DNA of 64,000 nucleotides from Selenomonas sp. oral taxon 126 (GCF_001683335.1 NZ_CP016201.1:2493972-2557971), one strand, 5' to 3'. Positions 47,114 to 56,473 are shown, numbered from the stretch's first letter. A program made the numbers and translations. Notes: a model not told the origin generated them from the letters alone.

Positions 47114-48189
47114 AAGAGTGCCACCGTCACTTTCCCAAATGATGTTTTTTCGAGCGCCATGCGCCCGCCTGCTTTACCTGCCGCACAGAGCGCCGCCGCT
47201 TCGGATACATTCCCGGCGCCGATCGTCTGCCGGACAAAATCGGACTCCTTTAGCCCGTATCGTTCAATCATCTCTGCAAGTGCCTCGTTCGGAAAGAAGC
47301 GTATCTCCCGCCCGAGCGTCTCTGCCGCTGCAAGCAGCCCCGCCTCATCGCGCTTGACTGTCGTGCTCGCGAGGAGATCGATGTCAGACGGCTCTCTGCC
47401 GATTATGCCGCACGCCTCCGTCAGCGCACGCAGGATCTTCGCCTCGGGGATACCCGCGCGGCAGCCGACGCCGGCAATGAGACGGCGCGGCACGAGATAC
47501 AGTGTGCGCGGCGCATGTTCCTGCGGAAGGTCATCCGCCGCCGTGATAACGACGCGGTACTCATCCGCCCCCACGGGCGGTATAGCCCCACGAAAGAGAC
47601 GTGCCTGCACTTCCTCCGCGCGCAGCTGCGCCTCGTAGAATGCGGCATGCGGCAAATCGCTCGCAATATAATACGCGATTTCCTTGCCCTCGAGCAGCGC
47701 CGTATTCAGCACCTGTATTGCCGATTTCGGCACGGGGCGCAGCGCAAGCCGCGCGGCAATCGCATCAGGGGCAAGCATGCCCGTCACATCCGTTGCCGTC
47801 GTAATGACGGGGTCGGCGCCCACCGCCGCGCAGAGGTTTCGCGTGAGTTCATTCGCGCCGCCGATATGCCCCGAGAGGAGGCTGATGCCGTGCCGCCCCG
47901 CCTCGTCAAAGACGAGGACGGCGGGATCGTATAGCTTGTTCTCCACATAGGGTGCAATCATGCGCACGACAATGCCCGTCGCCATCACGCAGACGAGCGC
48001 ATCATAGCGCGTAAACGCCGTCTGCATGATATCCGCAAGCCGCTCAAAGTAAACGGTCTCGCTGTTCGTCAATGCACTGCCGCGCAGATGCTCGGGCAGA
48101 TGCACCGTCACACCGCCCTCCACAGCGCCCGCGAGGTGGTCTGCGAGAGCCGCACCGCCCGCCGTGAGCGCAAAAAGCGCTGTTCTCAT
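47101..48189 (-). CDS. cbiG: Cobalt-precorrin 5A hydrolase
   Basis: 362 residues in three regions: N-terminal CbiG_N (MATGIVVRMIAPYVENK, LSGHIGGANEL), a linker, and C-terminal CbiG_C (GVGCRAGIPEAKIL, LASTTVKRDEAGL). CbiG opens the delta-lactone and is diagnostic for the anaerobic, early-cobalt pathway. Confidence 0.94.
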   Translation of the reverse strand: MRTALFALTAGGAALADHLAGAVEGGVTVHLPEHLRGSALTNSETVYFERLADIMQTAFTRYDALVCVMATGIVVRMIAPYVENKLYDPAVLVFDEAGRHGISLLSGHIGGANELTRNLCAAVGADPVITTATDVTGMLAPDAIAARLALRPVPKSAIQVLNTALLEGKEIAYYIASDLPHAAFYEAQLRAEEVQARLFRGAIPPVGADEYRVVITAADDLPQEHAPRTLYLVPRRLIAGVGCRAGIPEAKILRALTEACGIIGREPSDIDLLASTTVKRDEAGLLAAAETLGREIRFFPNEALAEMIERYGLKESDFVRQTIGAGNVSEAAALCAAGKAGGRMALEKTSFGKVTVALLWEK

Positions 48190-48941
48190 GCTTTCGCGTC
48201 CCGGAACATGTGCGAGAACTGCGGTGCATAGAGCTGCGAGAGCTCATATTCCGTATTGAGGCAGTCCCCGACCACGATCATCGCCGTGCGGTCGATCTCC
48301 TCCGCCTTCACCTGCTCCGCAATCGTCGCGAGCGTGCCGCGCAGGATCTTCTGCTCCGGCCATGTCGCGCGCTGTACGATGGCAATCGGCGTGGTCTCCT
48401 CGTAGCCGCCCGCAATGAGCTCCGCCGCAACCTCCTCGATCATTGCAATCGAGAGGAAGATGCACATCGTCGCATGATGTGCCGCAAGGCTGCGCAGCTT
48501 CTCGCGCTCCGGTACGGGCGTACGCCCCTCGTTGCGCGTGATGATGACTGTCTGCGAGATGCCGGGCAGCGTATACTCCTGCCGCAGCGCCGCCGCCGTC
48601 CCAAGGAAGGAGCTGACACCGGGCACGACATCGTATGCAAAGCCGCGCTTCTCCCACGCGTCCATCTGCTCCTGGATCGCGCCGTAGATCGCGGGATCGC
48701 CCGTATGGAGGCGCACGGTCATCTTTCCGTCGGCTTCCGCCTGCGCGATGACCTCCACCACCTCGTCCAGCGTCATATGCGCCGAGTTGTGGATCTCCGC
48801 CCCGTCCTTGCAGTAGTCAAGGAGGGCAGGATTGACAAGCGAGCCCGCATAGATGACGACATCCGCCTCTGCGAGATAGCGCACGCCCTTTACCGTGATG
48901 AGTTCGGGATCACCGGGACCCGCACCGACAATATGGATCAT
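48186..48941 (-). CDS. cbiF: Cobalt-precorrin-4 C11-methyltransferase
   Basis: 251 residues. IVGAGPGDPELITVKG at the start, VVIYAGSLVNPALL and RLHTGDPAIYGAI in the SAM site, then GVSSFLGTAAAL. It methylates C11. The ATG lies 9 bases after cbiT; overlaps cbiG by four bases. Confidence 0.95.
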   Translation of the reverse strand: MIHIVGAGPGDPELITVKGVRYLAEADVVIYAGSLVNPALLDYCKDGAEIHNSAHMTLDEVVEVIAQAEADGKMTVRLHTGDPAIYGAIQEQMDAWEKRGFAYDVVPGVSSFLGTAAALRQEYTLPGISQTVIITRNEGRTPVPEREKLRSLAAHHATMCIFLSIAMIEEVAAELIAGGYEETTPIAIVQRATWPEQKILRGTLATIAEQVKAEEIDRTAMIVVGDCLNTEYELSQLYAPQFSHMFRDAKA

Positions 48942-48950
48942 ATTTCTTCC

Positions 48951-49529
48951 TCACTTTCTCTGAGCTGTGATGATATAGATGGGATTGAGCGCCTTTGCCA
49001 TATCGTACGGGCCGACGCGCTCGAGTCTGCTGATCTGCACCTGTATCGCCTCGTAGGTATAGAGGTCTGCGTGTGCGTGGAAATAGTCCAGACAGGCAGC
49101 GACCGTCTGAATTGTAATCGCATTCGCCACAATGCGCCCGTTGGGGCGCAGCCGCTCCCCGATGATATCCAGAATATCCGCGAGGCGTCGGCCGCTGCCG
49201 CCAATCAGAGCCACATCCAACGTTGGCAGACCCGCCAGTGCGTCGGGGGCTGCCCCCTCCACAACGGTGATATTCTCAACGGAGAATTTCTTTGCATTCT
49301 CCGCAATCAGACCAATCCCCTCGGGATTCTTTTCTATCGCGTACACATGCCCCGCAGGTGCAAGCCGTGCCGCCTCGATTGAGAGTGAGCCCGTGCCCGC
49401 ACCGATGTCATAGACGACGGCATCGGGCGCAATCTGCGCCTTGACCAGCGTGAGGATGCGAATTTCCTCCTTCGTCATCGGCACCTTGCCGCGCACAAAC
49501 GCCTCGTCCTTGATTCCAAGATTCATCAA
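48951..49529 (-). CDS. cbiT: Cobalt-precorrin-6B C15-methyltransferase (decarboxylating)
   Basis: 192 residues of class I SAM methyltransferase: KEEIRILTLVKAQI, then YDIGAGTGSLSIEAARL as SAM loop, and ALIGGSGRRLADIL. It methylates C15 and decarboxylates the acetate side chain. Separate from cbiE rather than fused as in CobL; the two overlap by four bases. Confidence 0.94.
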   Translation of the reverse strand: MMNLGIKDEAFVRGKVPMTKEEIRILTLVKAQIAPDAVVYDIGAGTGSLSIEAARLAPAGHVYAIEKNPEGIGLIAENAKKFSVENITVVEGAAPDALAGLPTLDVALIGGSGRRLADILDIIGERLRPNGRIVANAITIQTVAACLDYFHAHADLYTYEAIQVQISRLERVGPYDMAKALNPIYIITAQRK

Positions 49530-50167
49530 TATTTCTCCTCATGCGCGCAGACAATGATGACACCGTGCCCGATGCCGTCCGTGTCCGCCGCCTGACCTAT
49601 CGTCATTTCTGTGATCTGCTCATCTGCATACGAAAGCCGCGTGCAAACATACATTGTGTCATCGCTGCTCCATCCGTGCGCCATGAGGCGCGCGGCAATG
49701 GTCTGCGAGTTGTTCCGCCCATCCGTCAGCATGCCGAGCACAGCACCATCCGTGCGGAGAAGCTCTGTCTCATGCGGTTCACGCCCGTGAAAGCTGAGAA
49801 GCCGCGCAGAGTGCCACGGCAACGCCAGCCGCGCAAACGCCATCTGCAGGGAGCTGATCCCCGGGATGACCTCGATCTGCCCAATGGGAAAGCTGCGCCG
49901 CAGTGCGTCGAGCAGCGAATAGTAGCCGGGATCGCCCGAAACCATGACGACAACATCATCCTCTGCGAGCGCATCGCGTATAAAGGAAAGCACGCCCGGA
50001 ATATCCGCACCGATGGCGCACTCGCGCGCCCCGCTGTGGGAAAAATCTGCAAGCGCGCGTTTCCCCCCGACAAGGATACGCGCATTTTCGATTGTTTTCT
50101 GTGCTTTTGGCAACAAATACGCAGGATCGCCGGGGCCGATGCCGACAACAATAATTTTATGACTCAC
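49526..50167 (-). CDS. cbiE: Cobalt-precorrin-7 C5-methyltransferase
   Basis: 213 residues of tetrapyrrole methylase: VGIGPGDPAYLLPKA at the start, VVMVSGDPGYYSLLDAL in the SAM region, and GISSLQMAFARLALPW. It methylates C5. Overlaps the cbiD stop by 11 bases. Confidence 0.94.
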   Translation of the reverse strand: MSHKIIVVGIGPGDPAYLLPKAQKTIENARILVGGKRALADFSHSGARECAIGADIPGVLSFIRDALAEDDVVVMVSGDPGYYSLLDALRRSFPIGQIEVIPGISSLQMAFARLALPWHSARLLSFHGREPHETELLRTDGAVLGMLTDGRNNSQTIAARLMAHGWSSDDTMYVCTRLSYADEQITEMTIGQAADTDGIGHGVIIVCAHEEKY

Positions 50168-51275
50168 GGTTCAGTCTCCATCCATAGTCACGGGCAAAGG
50201 AAAGCGCCCGCGCATCCGCGCCGAGAATATCCCCTGCAAAGTTCACCATCAGCGCGCCGACCTGAACCTTGCCGAAGAGATAGCGCTCCGCGCGGACGTG
50301 CACGCGCTCGGCGATGACGGCACAGACACGCTCCGCAAGCCCTGCCGCAGCAATGACCTCCATCGCGTCCTCCGTCGTATTCGACGCAAGCACGGCGCGC
50401 ACCGCCTCCTGCGCCAGCCCCTCCGCCGCCGCATAGGCGGCAAGCGTCTCAAGGCGCGCATCCGCAACGCGGTTGTGCGTGTGGAATACGCCCGCTGCCA
50501 TCTTTACGAGCTTGCCCGTATGCCCGAGGATGAGGATTTTCTCCGCGCCGCGCTCCGCCGCACGATCCAGCATAAAGCCGATGAAATTACTCGTCTCGAT
50601 CAGCGCCGACTGTGAGACACCGAGAGAGAGCGCAATGCGTTCTCCGATCTTGCCGGGGACAAAGACAAGCACCGGCTCGCCTGCGGCAAGCGCTACGTCA
50701 ATCTGCGGCACAAGGGAGTCCTTAAACGCCTCCTCCGACATCGGACGGAGCACGCCCGTCGTCCCGATCACGGAGATCCCGCCCTCAATGCCGAGCACGG
50801 GATTGAGCGTTTTCTTCGCCAGCTCCACACCCGCAGGGATGGAGATCGTCACGCGCGCGCCGACATCGGCACTCCCTGTCATCTCCTCCACAACGTTGCG
50901 GATCAGGTTCCGTGGTCCCATATTGATCGACGGCTCACCGACGGGGAGACTCATGCCGCGTTTCGTCACCGTACCTACGCCCTCGCCCGCGCGGAATTCA
51001 ATATCATCCGTTTCATCGAGAAGCGTAAGCGTTGTGAACACAGAGACGCCGTTCGTGATATCGGGGTCATCCCCCGAGAACTTCACGACCTCGGCGCGAA
51101 TCCCCTCCACCGTCTTGACAACATCCTTCACGGGAATCGTCAGAGGTGTGCCGTCCAATGCCGTCAGACTGACCTCGTGCCAGTCCGCCCCCGCCATATA
51201 GAGGAACGCTGCCTTGACGCCCGCCGCCGCGCATGCTCCCGTTGTATATCCGCTGCGTAATTCGCCCTTTGCCAT
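50157..51275 (-). CDS. cbiD: Cobalt-precorrin-5B C1-methyltransferase
   Basis: 372 residues from MAKGELRSGYTTGACAAA, the CbiD signature. GTVTKRGMSLPVGEPSINMGPR and ILGHTGKLVKMAAGVFHTHN are also characteristic. It methylates C1 in the anaerobic pathway. The ATG at 51275 follows TTGTGGAGA; a longer frame to 51323 enters the promoter. First gene of the cobalamin operon. Confidence 0.95.
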   Translation of the reverse strand: MAKGELRSGYTTGACAAAGVKAAFLYMAGADWHEVSLTALDGTPLTIPVKDVVKTVEGIRAEVVKFSGDDPDITNGVSVFTTLTLLDETDDIEFRAGEGVGTVTKRGMSLPVGEPSINMGPRNLIRNVVEEMTGSADVGARVTISIPAGVELAKKTLNPVLGIEGGISVIGTTGVLRPMSEEAFKDSLVPQIDVALAAGEPVLVFVPGKIGERIALSLGVSQSALIETSNFIGFMLDRAAERGAEKILILGHTGKLVKMAAGVFHTHNRVADARLETLAAYAAAEGLAQEAVRAVLASNTTEDAMEVIAAAGLAERVCAVIAERVHVRAERYLFGKVQVGALMVNFAGDILGADARALSFARDYGWRLNRES

Positions 51276-51311
51276 ACAAAATCTCCACAAGAGAAAAACA
51301 GAGTTATTATA
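51275..51311 (-). promoter_or_regulatory. Short leader and -10 element of the cobalamin operon
   Basis: A consensus -10 TATAAT lies at 51306-51311 on the minus strand; the -35 is weak (TTTCAT, 16-base spacing). The predicted leader is about 24 nt, so a cobalamin riboswitch does not fit between promoter and cbiD. Confidence 0.6.
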
Positions 51312-51335
51312 ACATTCTTCCATGGAAATGAAAAG

Positions 51336-51365
51336 AGAGCGCCGTGCTTTTCACACAACGCTCCC
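51336..51365 (-). terminator. Terminator after the lexA pseudogene
   Basis: Imperfect stem GAGCG..GTG / CAC..CGCTC followed on the minus strand by TCTTTTC, ten bases past the lexA stop. It separates lexA from the cobalamin operon. Confidence 0.7.
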
Positions 51366-51375
51366 GAAATGTCCA

Positions 51376-51979
51376 TCAAATATGGCGATAGAGTCCGATG
51401 ACCTTGCCGAGAATCTGCACATCCGTCTCGTAGAACGGCTCCATCGAGTCGTTCTCCGGCTGCAGGCGTATGCAGGTCTTTTCGCGGAAGAAACGCTTCA
51501 CCGTCGCCGACTCGCCATCGATCAGCGCCACGACAATATCCCCGTTGTTCGCCGTCGGCTGCTGGCGCACGAGCACGAAGTCCCCGTCGAAGATGCCGAC
51601 GTTGATCATGCTGTCGCCCTGTATGCGCAGCATAAAGACATCCTCCGAGGTTCCAAGCAGCGCGCGCGGGAAGGAGAAGACCTCCTCGACGTTCTGCTCC
51701 GCGAGAATCGGCTCGCCCGCGGTCACTGTTCCGACAAGCGGTACAGGGAGCGTGCGCCCCCACGGATTCTCACCCATGATGTCGATCGCACGCGGCTTCG
51801 TCGCATCGCGTCGAATCGCGCCGTTCTCCTCGAGCATGGCGAGATAGCGATGTACGGTCGAACTGGACTTCAGTCCGACTCTCACGCACCGAGGGCGGAT
51901 ACCCCTTCTCGACCAAGAAATCCTTAATATACTGCAAGATCTCGGATTGACGCCGTGTGGAGATTCTGGTTTTCTTCAC
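51376..51979 (-). pseudogene. lexA: SOS repressor LexA, frameshifted in the DNA-binding domain
   Basis: The first frame starts at a GTG (51979, GGGGGG upstream) and reads [24 protein letters not shown], normal for a LexA winged helix. At about 51889 the frame breaks. The next frame continues [20 protein letters not shown] and the whole S24 peptidase domain, with the Ala-Gly cleavage region VTAGEPILA, the Ser of [10 protein letters not shown] and the Lys of SATVKRFF. Compared with the family, 11 bases (most of an Ile-Gly-x-x stretch) are missing. A GTG at 51885 could still start the C-terminal part. A sequencing error cannot be excluded. Confidence 0.85.
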
Positions 51980-52075
51980 GGTAATACCCCCCTGACAGGT
52001 TCGTTCGTACACATATAGTCCTTTATATCATAGCATATGTACGTTCTAAAAAAAAGAGGGTTTTGAAAAAAAACA

Positions 52076-52966
52076 TCAATTCGTATCAAATTTTTGTTCT
52101 GCATCGTGCAGAATGCCGTCACGGCGCTCCTTCGATGCAGCAAAATAATCGTGCACCGCCTGCCGATCCCCGCGCTCAACCGCTGTGATGACCTCGCCGA
52201 GGATTGCCTGCAGCTCACGCAGAGAGTCCGCAATCGGCACGCCGTTCGTCATGCAGATGTCCGCCCACATATCCGCATTAGACGACGCAATGCGCGTGGT
52301 GTCCTTGAAGCCGCCGCCGATGAGCTTCAGACAGGAGTCCAGATCGTCGCCGCTACGGTTCAGCAGTGTGACGAGCGCCGCCGCCGCAAGATGCGGCACA
52401 TGGCTGATGACTGCGGCGCAGCGGTCATGCTGTGCGAGATCAAGCGTCGTGAAGTTCGCGCGCGTATGCCTCAGGAGCGCCATCAATCGCTCCTTGACCT
52501 CCTGCGGCACCGTCTCGTCGTCGATGATGACGTACGCCTTGCCTGCAAAAAGATCCTTCGTTGCTGCCTCGACGCCGCTCTTCTCGCGCCCCGTCATGGG
52601 ATGCCCCGGCACATAGTACACATACGGGGGCAGAATCCTGTGCAGTGCCTCGTAGATATAGCCCTTCGTACTGCCCGCGTCGGTGAGGATTGCGCCCGCT
52701 TTCAGATAGGGCAGGATGCGCTCGACCATCGGCACAATCTGCAGGACGGGCGGACTGAGATAGACAATATCCGCATCCCCCACCACAGCTTCGAGATCGG
52801 ATGAGGCAACGTCTACCGCGCCGCATGCCATCGCCGCACGCATGGATGCCTCCGTACGGCAGAGTCCCGTGATATAGATGGCATCACCAAGTGCATCCTT
52901 GAGCGCGAGTCCGAGCGAGCCGCCAATGAGACCGACGCCGATGATGGCGAGCTTTGTCCGCTTCAT
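52076..52966 (-). CDS. tyrA: Prephenate dehydrogenase
   Basis: 296 residues. NAD-binding IIGVGLIGGSLGLALK at the N-terminus, DAGSTKGYIYEAL, and the catalytic His of VPGHPMTGREKSG. It makes 4-hydroxyphenylpyruvate for tyrosine. No ACT domain is attached (the domain ends at about 290). The ATG overlaps the aroF stop by four bases. About 100 bases between it and lexA hold a T-rich tract only. Confidence 0.93.
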   Translation of the reverse strand: MKRTKLAIIGVGLIGGSLGLALKDALGDAIYITGLCRTEASMRAAMACGAVDVASSDLEAVVGDADIVYLSPPVLQIVPMVERILPYLKAGAILTDAGSTKGYIYEALHRILPPYVYYVPGHPMTGREKSGVEAATKDLFAGKAYVIIDDETVPQEVKERLMALLRHTRANFTTLDLAQHDRCAAVISHVPHLAAAALVTLLNRSGDDLDSCLKLIGGGFKDTTRIASSNADMWADICMTNGVPIADSLRELQAILGEVITAVERGDRQAVHDYFAASKERRDGILHDAEQKFDTN

Positions 52967-53976
52967 GCGCGCCGCCCGACCGCCGGGGCAATCTGGCGCA
53001 CCTCATCCATCAGCAGCTCAAACTTCTGCGGGATGAGGCTCTGATCACCGTCCGAAAGCGCGCGCTCGGGATGGCAGTGCACCTCGATGATGAGACCGTC
53101 CGCACCGACCGCCACAGAGGCGCGCGCGAGCGGGCGCACCATCTGCCAGCGCCCCGTCCCATGACTCGGATCGGCAATGACGGGAAAATGTGTGAGCTCC
53201 TTGAGCGCCGCCACGGCGTTAAGATCCATCGTATTGCGTGTATAGGTCTCGTAGGTGCGGATGCCGCGCTCGCAGAAGATGATGTTCCCGTTCCCGCCCG
53301 CAGCAATGTACTCGGCCGCATTCAGCCACTCGCTGATCGTTGCGGACAGCCCGCGCTTGAAGAGCACAGGCGTCTGCGTCCTGCCGAGCGCCTTGAGCAT
53401 CTGGAAATTCTGCATATTGCGCGCCCCGACCTGCAGCAGATCGGCATATTCGGCAACGAGTTCAATGTCGTCCTTGTCCACGACCTCGGTCACAACGCGC
53501 AGCCCGGTCTTGTCCGCCACATCGCGGAGAATCTTCAGCCCCTCCAGTCCGAGTCCCTGAAAGTCATAGGGACTCGTACGCGGTTTGAATGCACCGCCGC
53601 GCAGGAATTGAGCACCGGCCGCCTTCACTTTGACCGCAACATCATAGAGCTGGTCATAGCTCTCGACCGAGCAGGGCCCCGCCATAATGGCAAGCTGCTC
53701 ACCGCCGACGGGGAAGCCCGCCACATCCACAATCGTGTTGGCAGGATGGAAGTCGCGGCTGACGAGCTTGTATTTCTCCGTAATACGAACTGTTTTCTCA
53801 ACGCCTTCCATCATATTCATCTCAAGCCCCGCAATGATCTTCTTATCGCCAATCACGCCGATGATGAAGCGATCCTCGCCCTTCGACAGATGTGTGCGAA
53901 GCCCTGCCTGTTCAATCTTCGCCGTGACCTGATCGATATTCGCCTGTGTGGCTCTTGGATTCATAACAACTATCAT
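52963..53976 (-). CDS. aroF: DAHP synthase (AroA-I beta/AroF type)
   Basis: 337 residues. An N-terminal ferredoxin-like regulatory domain (about 1-70) precedes the barrel: MAGPCSVESYDQL, FLRGGAFKPRTSPYDFQG, VLFKRGLSAT, ADPSHGTGRW and EVHCHPERALSDGDQS. It condenses PEP and erythrose-4-phosphate, the entry to the shikimate pathway. It precedes tyrA. Confidence 0.95.
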   Translation of the reverse strand: MIVVMNPRATQANIDQVTAKIEQAGLRTHLSKGEDRFIIGVIGDKKIIAGLEMNMMEGVEKTVRITEKYKLVSRDFHPANTIVDVAGFPVGGEQLAIMAGPCSVESYDQLYDVAVKVKAAGAQFLRGGAFKPRTSPYDFQGLGLEGLKILRDVADKTGLRVVTEVVDKDDIELVAEYADLLQVGARNMQNFQMLKALGRTQTPVLFKRGLSATISEWLNAAEYIAAGGNGNIIFCERGIRTYETYTRNTMDLNAVAALKELTHFPVIADPSHGTGRWQMVRPLARASVAVGADGLIIEVHCHPERALSDGDQSLIPQKFELLMDEVRQIAPAVGRRA

Positions 53977-53988
53977 AATGCGCCTCCA

Positions 53989-54438
53989 TCATACCTTGAT
54001 CATAGCAATTTCGTCACAGTTCGGATACTTCGGGCAGTCAATGCACTCTTTCCAAACCTTCTGCGGCAGTTCCTCCCGGCTGATGCGGATGAAGCCGAGC
54101 TTGCGGAAAAAGTCGGGCTTATAGGTCAGCGTAAACACCTTCTCGATGCCGAGCGCATCCCCCTCTGCGAGCAGGCGGCGCACAATCTCCGCACCGATCC
54201 CCTGCCGCGTATGCTCGGGCGCAATCGCCATCATGCGCACCTCGGCGAGCCGATCCCACATGATGTGCAGCGCACCGACACCGACGACAGTGTCGTCTTC
54301 CTCCGCCACAACCATATCGCGGAGGTTCTCATAGAGCGTATTGCGCGAGCGCGGGAGCATCTCTCCCTGTACTGCATAGATATGCACGAGTCCGTAGATG
54401 GACTCAATATCATCAAACCGTGCCTTTCGGTAAATCAT
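53989..54438 (-). CDS. GNAT acetyltransferase, candidate short N-acetylglutamate synthase
   Basis: 149 residues of a single GNAT domain (VRMMAIAPEHTRQGIGAEIV binds CoA). The tail KVWKECIDCPKYPNCDEIAM resembles the Cys-containing C-terminus of ArgA-like stand-alone acetyltransferases. That would feed the arginine operon at 21-29 kb with acetylglutamate. Neighbours here are nth and aroF, so the context does not help; substrate assignment is tentative. Confidence 0.75.
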   Translation of the reverse strand: MIYRKARFDDIESIYGLVHIYAVQGEMLPRSRNTLYENLRDMVVAEEDDTVVGVGALHIMWDRLAEVRMMAIAPEHTRQGIGAEIVRRLLAEGDALGIEKVFTLTYKPDFFRKLGFIRISREELPQKVWKECIDCPKYPNCDEIAMIKV

Positions 54439-54465
54439 GCCCTCACGCTCCCTTCTCCAATGCAG

Positions 54466-55095
54466 TTAAATGGCACTCGGACAGACCAGTGCGAGCGGGC
54501 ACTCCCCGCAGAGCGGCTTGCGCGCCTTGCAGCGCTGACGTCCGTGCAGGATCAGCCAGTGATGCGCATCGCTCCAATCCTCACGCGGGATTGCCTTTTG
54601 CAGCCCCTTCTCCACCTCGAGCGGCGTCTTGCCGACGGCAAGCCGCAGACGGTTCGCCACACGAAAGACATGGGTGTCGACGGCAATCGCGGGTGCGTGG
54701 AAGGCGACGCTCATCACGACATTTGCCGTCTTGCGTCCGACGCCCGGGAGACGCTGCAACGCCTCAAAGTCTGCCGGAACCTCGCCGCCGTACTCCTGCA
54801 GGAGGATGTCACAGGTCTCCAAAATGTGTTTCGCCTTCATGCGGAAGAATCCGCAGTCGTGAATCGCTGCCTCGAGCTGTTCCTGCCCAAGCGCGGCAAT
54901 TGCCTCCGGCGTATTCGCACGCGGGAAGAGTCTGCTCGTCACGATATTCACGCGCACATCCGTACACTGCGCTGAGAGAATCACCGCAATGAGGAGTTCG
55001 AACGGCGTCTTGAATTCCAGCGCAGGCTTTGCATTGGGATAGAGAGTGCGGAGGATGTGGAGCTGCTCCGCCTTGATGGCTTTCGTTACTCTCAT
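54466..55095 (-). CDS. nth: Endonuclease III
   Basis: 209 residues. Helix-hairpin-helix LQRLPGVGRKTANVV with the catalytic Lys, the catalytic Asp in AVDTHVFRVANRL, and a [4Fe-4S] cluster C-x6-C-x2-C-x5-C at the C-terminus. It removes oxidised pyrimidines. It lies one base after the PFL-family gene. Confidence 0.95.
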   Translation of the reverse strand: MRVTKAIKAEQLHILRTLYPNAKPALEFKTPFELLIAVILSAQCTDVRVNIVTSRLFPRANTPEAIAALGQEQLEAAIHDCGFFRMKAKHILETCDILLQEYGGEVPADFEALQRLPGVGRKTANVVMSVAFHAPAIAVDTHVFRVANRLRLAVGKTPLEVEKGLQKAIPREDWSDAHHWLILHGRQRCKARKPLCGECPLALVCPSAI

Positions 55096-55096
55096 A

Positions 55097-56458
55097 TCAG
55101 TTCGTCAGCGACCTCGTCGGCGCCGGAATCCGTCCGCCGCGCGCAATGAAGGCTGCCGAACTGAATCCGCTGCGCACGGGCACAATCGGCGAATAGCCGA
55201 GGAGCCCGCCAAACGATACGCCCTCGCCGACCTTCTTGCCCGGAACGGGAATGACACGCACCGCCGTCGTCTTGTTGTTCACCATGCCGATCGCCGCCTC
55301 ATCCGCAATGATTGCCGCAATCGTGGCGGCGGGCGTATCGCCCTCAATCGCAATCATATCAAGGCCGACCGAGCAGACGCAGGTCATCGCCTCGAGCTTC
55401 TCGATCGAGAGGCTGCCGCGCTGTACGGCATCGATCATGCCCTCATCCTCGCTGACGGGGATAAACGCGCCCGAGAGCCCGCCGACATGGGAGCTCGCCA
55501 TAAGTCCGCCCTTCTTGACCGCGTCGTTGAGGAGCGCAAGTGCTGCCGTCGTGCCGGGCGCGCCGCACGCCTCAAGCCCCATTTCCTCGAGAATGCGCGC
55601 CACACTGTCGCCGACCTCCGAGGTCGGCGCAAGCGAGAGATCAATGATGCCGAACGGCACGCCAAGGCGGCGCGCCGCCTCGCGTGCAACGAGCTGACCC
55701 ACGCGTGTGATCTTGAACGCCGTGCGCTTGATCGTCTCCGCAATCTCCGTGAAGTCCGCGCCCTTGAGATCCTCAAGCGCGTGCTTCACGACGCCGGGGC
55801 CGCTGACCCCGACATTGATGACGCGGTCGCCCTCGGCAACGCCGTGGAACGCGCCCGCCATGAACGGATTGTCTCCCGGCGCATTGCAGAACACGACAAT
55901 CTTCGCGCAGCCGATTGCCTCCTGCTCGCGCGTCAGCTCCGCCGTACGCTTGATTGTCTCGCCCATCTCACGCACGGCATCCATATTGATGCCCGCCTTC
56001 GTCGAACCGATGTTCACCGAGGAGCAGACGATATCCGTCGCCGCCATCGCCTGCGGAATCGAGTCGATGAGCACGCGGTCGCCGTGTGTCATCCCCTTTT
56101 CGACGAGCGCGGAAAAGCCTCCGATGAAGTTGACGCCGACCGCCTTCGCTGCACGGTCAAGTGCCTCTGCGACGGGTACGAAGGAGTCCGTCTGACACGC
56201 GTCCGCCGCAATCGCAATCGGCGTGACAGAAATGCGCTTGTTGATGATGGGGATGCCGTACTCCGTCTCAATGTCCTCGCCCGTACGCACGAGATACTCC
56301 GCCGAGCGCGTAATCTTCTCGTAGACATTCTGGCAGAACTTGTCGATGTTCGGATGTGCACAGTCACGCAGGGAGATTCCCATCGTGATTGTGCGCACAT
56401 CGAGACGGTTCTCCGTAATCATCCGATTTGTTTCGCGGATGTCCTCAAATGTAATCAC
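55097..56458 (-). CDS. PFL-family protein (UPF0210/DUF711)
   Basis: 453 residues, the usual size. Conserved segments include [50 protein letters not shown], and [16 protein letters not shown]. The fold is related to pyruvate-formate-lyase-like proteins, but the reaction is unknown. It follows the ACT-domain gene; this pair is conserved in many bacteria and probably works together. Confidence 0.9.
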   Translation of the reverse strand: MITFEDIRETNRMITENRLDVRTITMGISLRDCAHPNIDKFCQNVYEKITRSAEYLVRTGEDIETEYGIPIINKRISVTPIAIAADACQTDSFVPVAEALDRAAKAVGVNFIGGFSALVEKGMTHGDRVLIDSIPQAMAATDIVCSSVNIGSTKAGINMDAVREMGETIKRTAELTREQEAIGCAKIVVFCNAPGDNPFMAGAFHGVAEGDRVINVGVSGPGVVKHALEDLKGADFTEIAETIKRTAFKITRVGQLVAREAARRLGVPFGIIDLSLAPTSEVGDSVARILEEMGLEACGAPGTTAALALLNDAVKKGGLMASSHVGGLSGAFIPVSEDEGMIDAVQRGSLSIEKLEAMTCVCSVGLDMIAIEGDTPAATIAAIIADEAAIGMVNNKTTAVRVIPVPGKKVGEGVSFGGLLGYSPIVPVRSGFSSAAFIARGGRIPAPTRSLTN

Positions 56459-56473
56459 TCTGCTGCTCCTCGC

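Noticed and set aside
51990-52045. ACGAACGAAC and AGAACGTACATATG before lexA as an autoregulatory SOS box
   Set aside because: Neither forms the expected inverted repeat. Kept only as a weak possibility.
52954-54975. Very long plus-strand open frame (673 codons) antisense to aroF, the acetyltransferase and nth
   Set aside because: It mirrors well-supported minus-strand genes codon by codon; GC-rich third positions produce such shadows. No ribosome site or family match.
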